Position numbers and translations under genes: made by a program. From Candidatus Gastranaerophilales bacterium (GTDB lineage Bacteria > Cyanobacteriota > Vampirovibrionia > Gastranaerophilales > Gastranaerophilaceae): DNA of 33,615 nucleotides. Location of the stretch: NCBI GenBank assembly GCA_944326125.1, contig CALVCR010000002.1, positions 1-33,615 of the forward strand, given 5' to 3'. Shown piece after piece: positions 33,063-33,615 of the stretch (position 1 is the first letter of the stretch; each line of letters starts with the position of its first letter). The notes under the pieces were generated by a model, which did no database searches, was not told the origin of the DNA, and saw only the letters and a list, made by a program, of their open reading frames with translations.

Positions 33063-33615
33063 CTATATTTTATTATCCTGATTAAAAATTTTTATCCTGA
33101 AATGATCTCCCCACGGAAACAACCCGGCATACGCAAGATAACAAAATACAATTATACCTATACACCCGAGATTTAGAAAATATACTAAATCAAATAAATG
33201 GGTTTTCATATAGAAATCAATATAAAACTTGATAAAAATGCCGGAGTAGATTATTGCTGCAATAGTTTTAACAGAAAAATTTATCCAATTAATTTTTACA
33301 TTACAAAATTTTTCATATTTAATTATACTAATTGCAGCTTTTAGTGCTAAAGCCATAACTGTTACAAAGAAAATACCCTCCAGAGAGAATCCATGCCCAT
33401 CTGACCTATGCGGAGCACTGGGATAGTCTAGATAAAAGAGTTGAAGGGAGTAAGAAAGAATAGCCGCAATAAATATAGAAAAAGCAGTGTATAAAAATAT
33501 AGCCAGTACAATAAAAGGTTCGCGATACTTTTTTAAAGTAAGACACATAATAAATATAAAGATATAATTAACTATCAAATAAGAACGCATTGTAAAATCA
33601 AAAAACGAAAGCCCT
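33063..33615 (-). CDS. Multi-pass membrane protein, 5' end cut by the window
   Basis: At least 175 residues, with about five hydrophobic helices (roughly 3-17, 25-50, 72-90, 105-125, 133-160 counted from the Met at 33590). That Met has no Shine-Dalgarno, opens straight into a helix, and the frame stays open to the window edge, so the true start probably lies outside. Between helices 2 and 3 is a polar loop PSAPHRSDGHGFS, and the tail is polar. I recognise no family. It is convergent with the SLH gene beyond the terminator. Confidence 0.6.
   Translation of the reverse strand, partial: GLSFFDFTMRSYLIVNYIFIFIMCLTLKKYREPFIVLAIFLYTAFSIFIAAILSYSLQLFYLDYPSAPHRSDGHGFSLEGIFFVTVMALALKAAISIIKYEKFCNVKINWINFSVKTIAAIIYSGIFIKFYIDFYMKTHLFDLVYFLNLGCIGIIVFCYLAYAGLFPWGDHFRIKIFNQDNKI

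Noticed and set aside
1-33615. CRISPR array, rRNA, integrase or transposase genes, prophage
   Set aside because: No evenly spaced repeats, no rRNA-like sequence, and no protein with integrase, transposase or phage structural motifs.

Overview
The window is AT-rich bacterial chromosome, densely coding, with short intergenic gaps. The likely source is an uncultured gut-type member of the Gastranaerophilales (Vampirovibrionia, 'Melainabacteria'). I infer this from several things together: a cyanobacteria-like mix of genes (SLH-domain envelope protein, YggT, hybrid CheA plus MCP plus two-domain CheW, fused RibBA), several large proteins of no family I recognise, and small proteins opening with a D-x-x-D-G-x-x-x-G-K-I loop. 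No ribosomal marker is present, so the placement is tentative.

Layout. At the left edge, two minus-strand genes: the start of a solute-binding lipoprotein, and an 897-residue single-pass membrane protein with an acidic cytoplasmic half. Then a plus-strand run: glycosyltransferase, bioD, bioA (biotin synthesis). Next come a minus-strand pair (rseP protease, CoA-disulfide-reductase-like enzyme) and divergent coaD. A chemosensory island follows at 9.4-16 kb: hybrid cheA and a sensor-less MCP on minus, a REC-GGDEF regulator and a double-CheW protein on plus. A tRNA-Arg(CCU) locus at 16.0-16.6 kb is cluttered with duplicated promoter, 5'-end, 3'-end and terminator pieces and a hairpin-rich insert.

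From 16.6 to 23.6 kb the plus strand carries a divergent agmatine-deiminase-fold protein with a small membrane partner, an NrtR-like regulator, secG, tcdA, mtnP, yggT and two GT9-type glycosyltransferases. A block of about 1.5 kb (23.54-25.05 kb) with one opposite-strand gene of unknown function is bounded by an 18-bp direct repeat and has fragments of a degenerate repeat family near both ends; the same family is inserted in frame in bioA. The rest is an unknown gene plus adenine deaminase (ade), an EF-hand-like protein on minus, ribE-ribBA-GNAT, a probably highly expressed SLH protein, and a truncated membrane protein at the right edge.

How it fits together: housekeeping cofactor synthesis (biotin, riboflavin, CoA) and purine/methylthioadenosine salvage (MtnP gives adenine, Ade deaminates it) are interleaved with envelope functions and one chemosensory/c-di-GMP module. 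The most unusual parts are the repeat family linking bioA to the 1.5-kb block, the tRNA-Arg duplications, and the deiminase-like protein.
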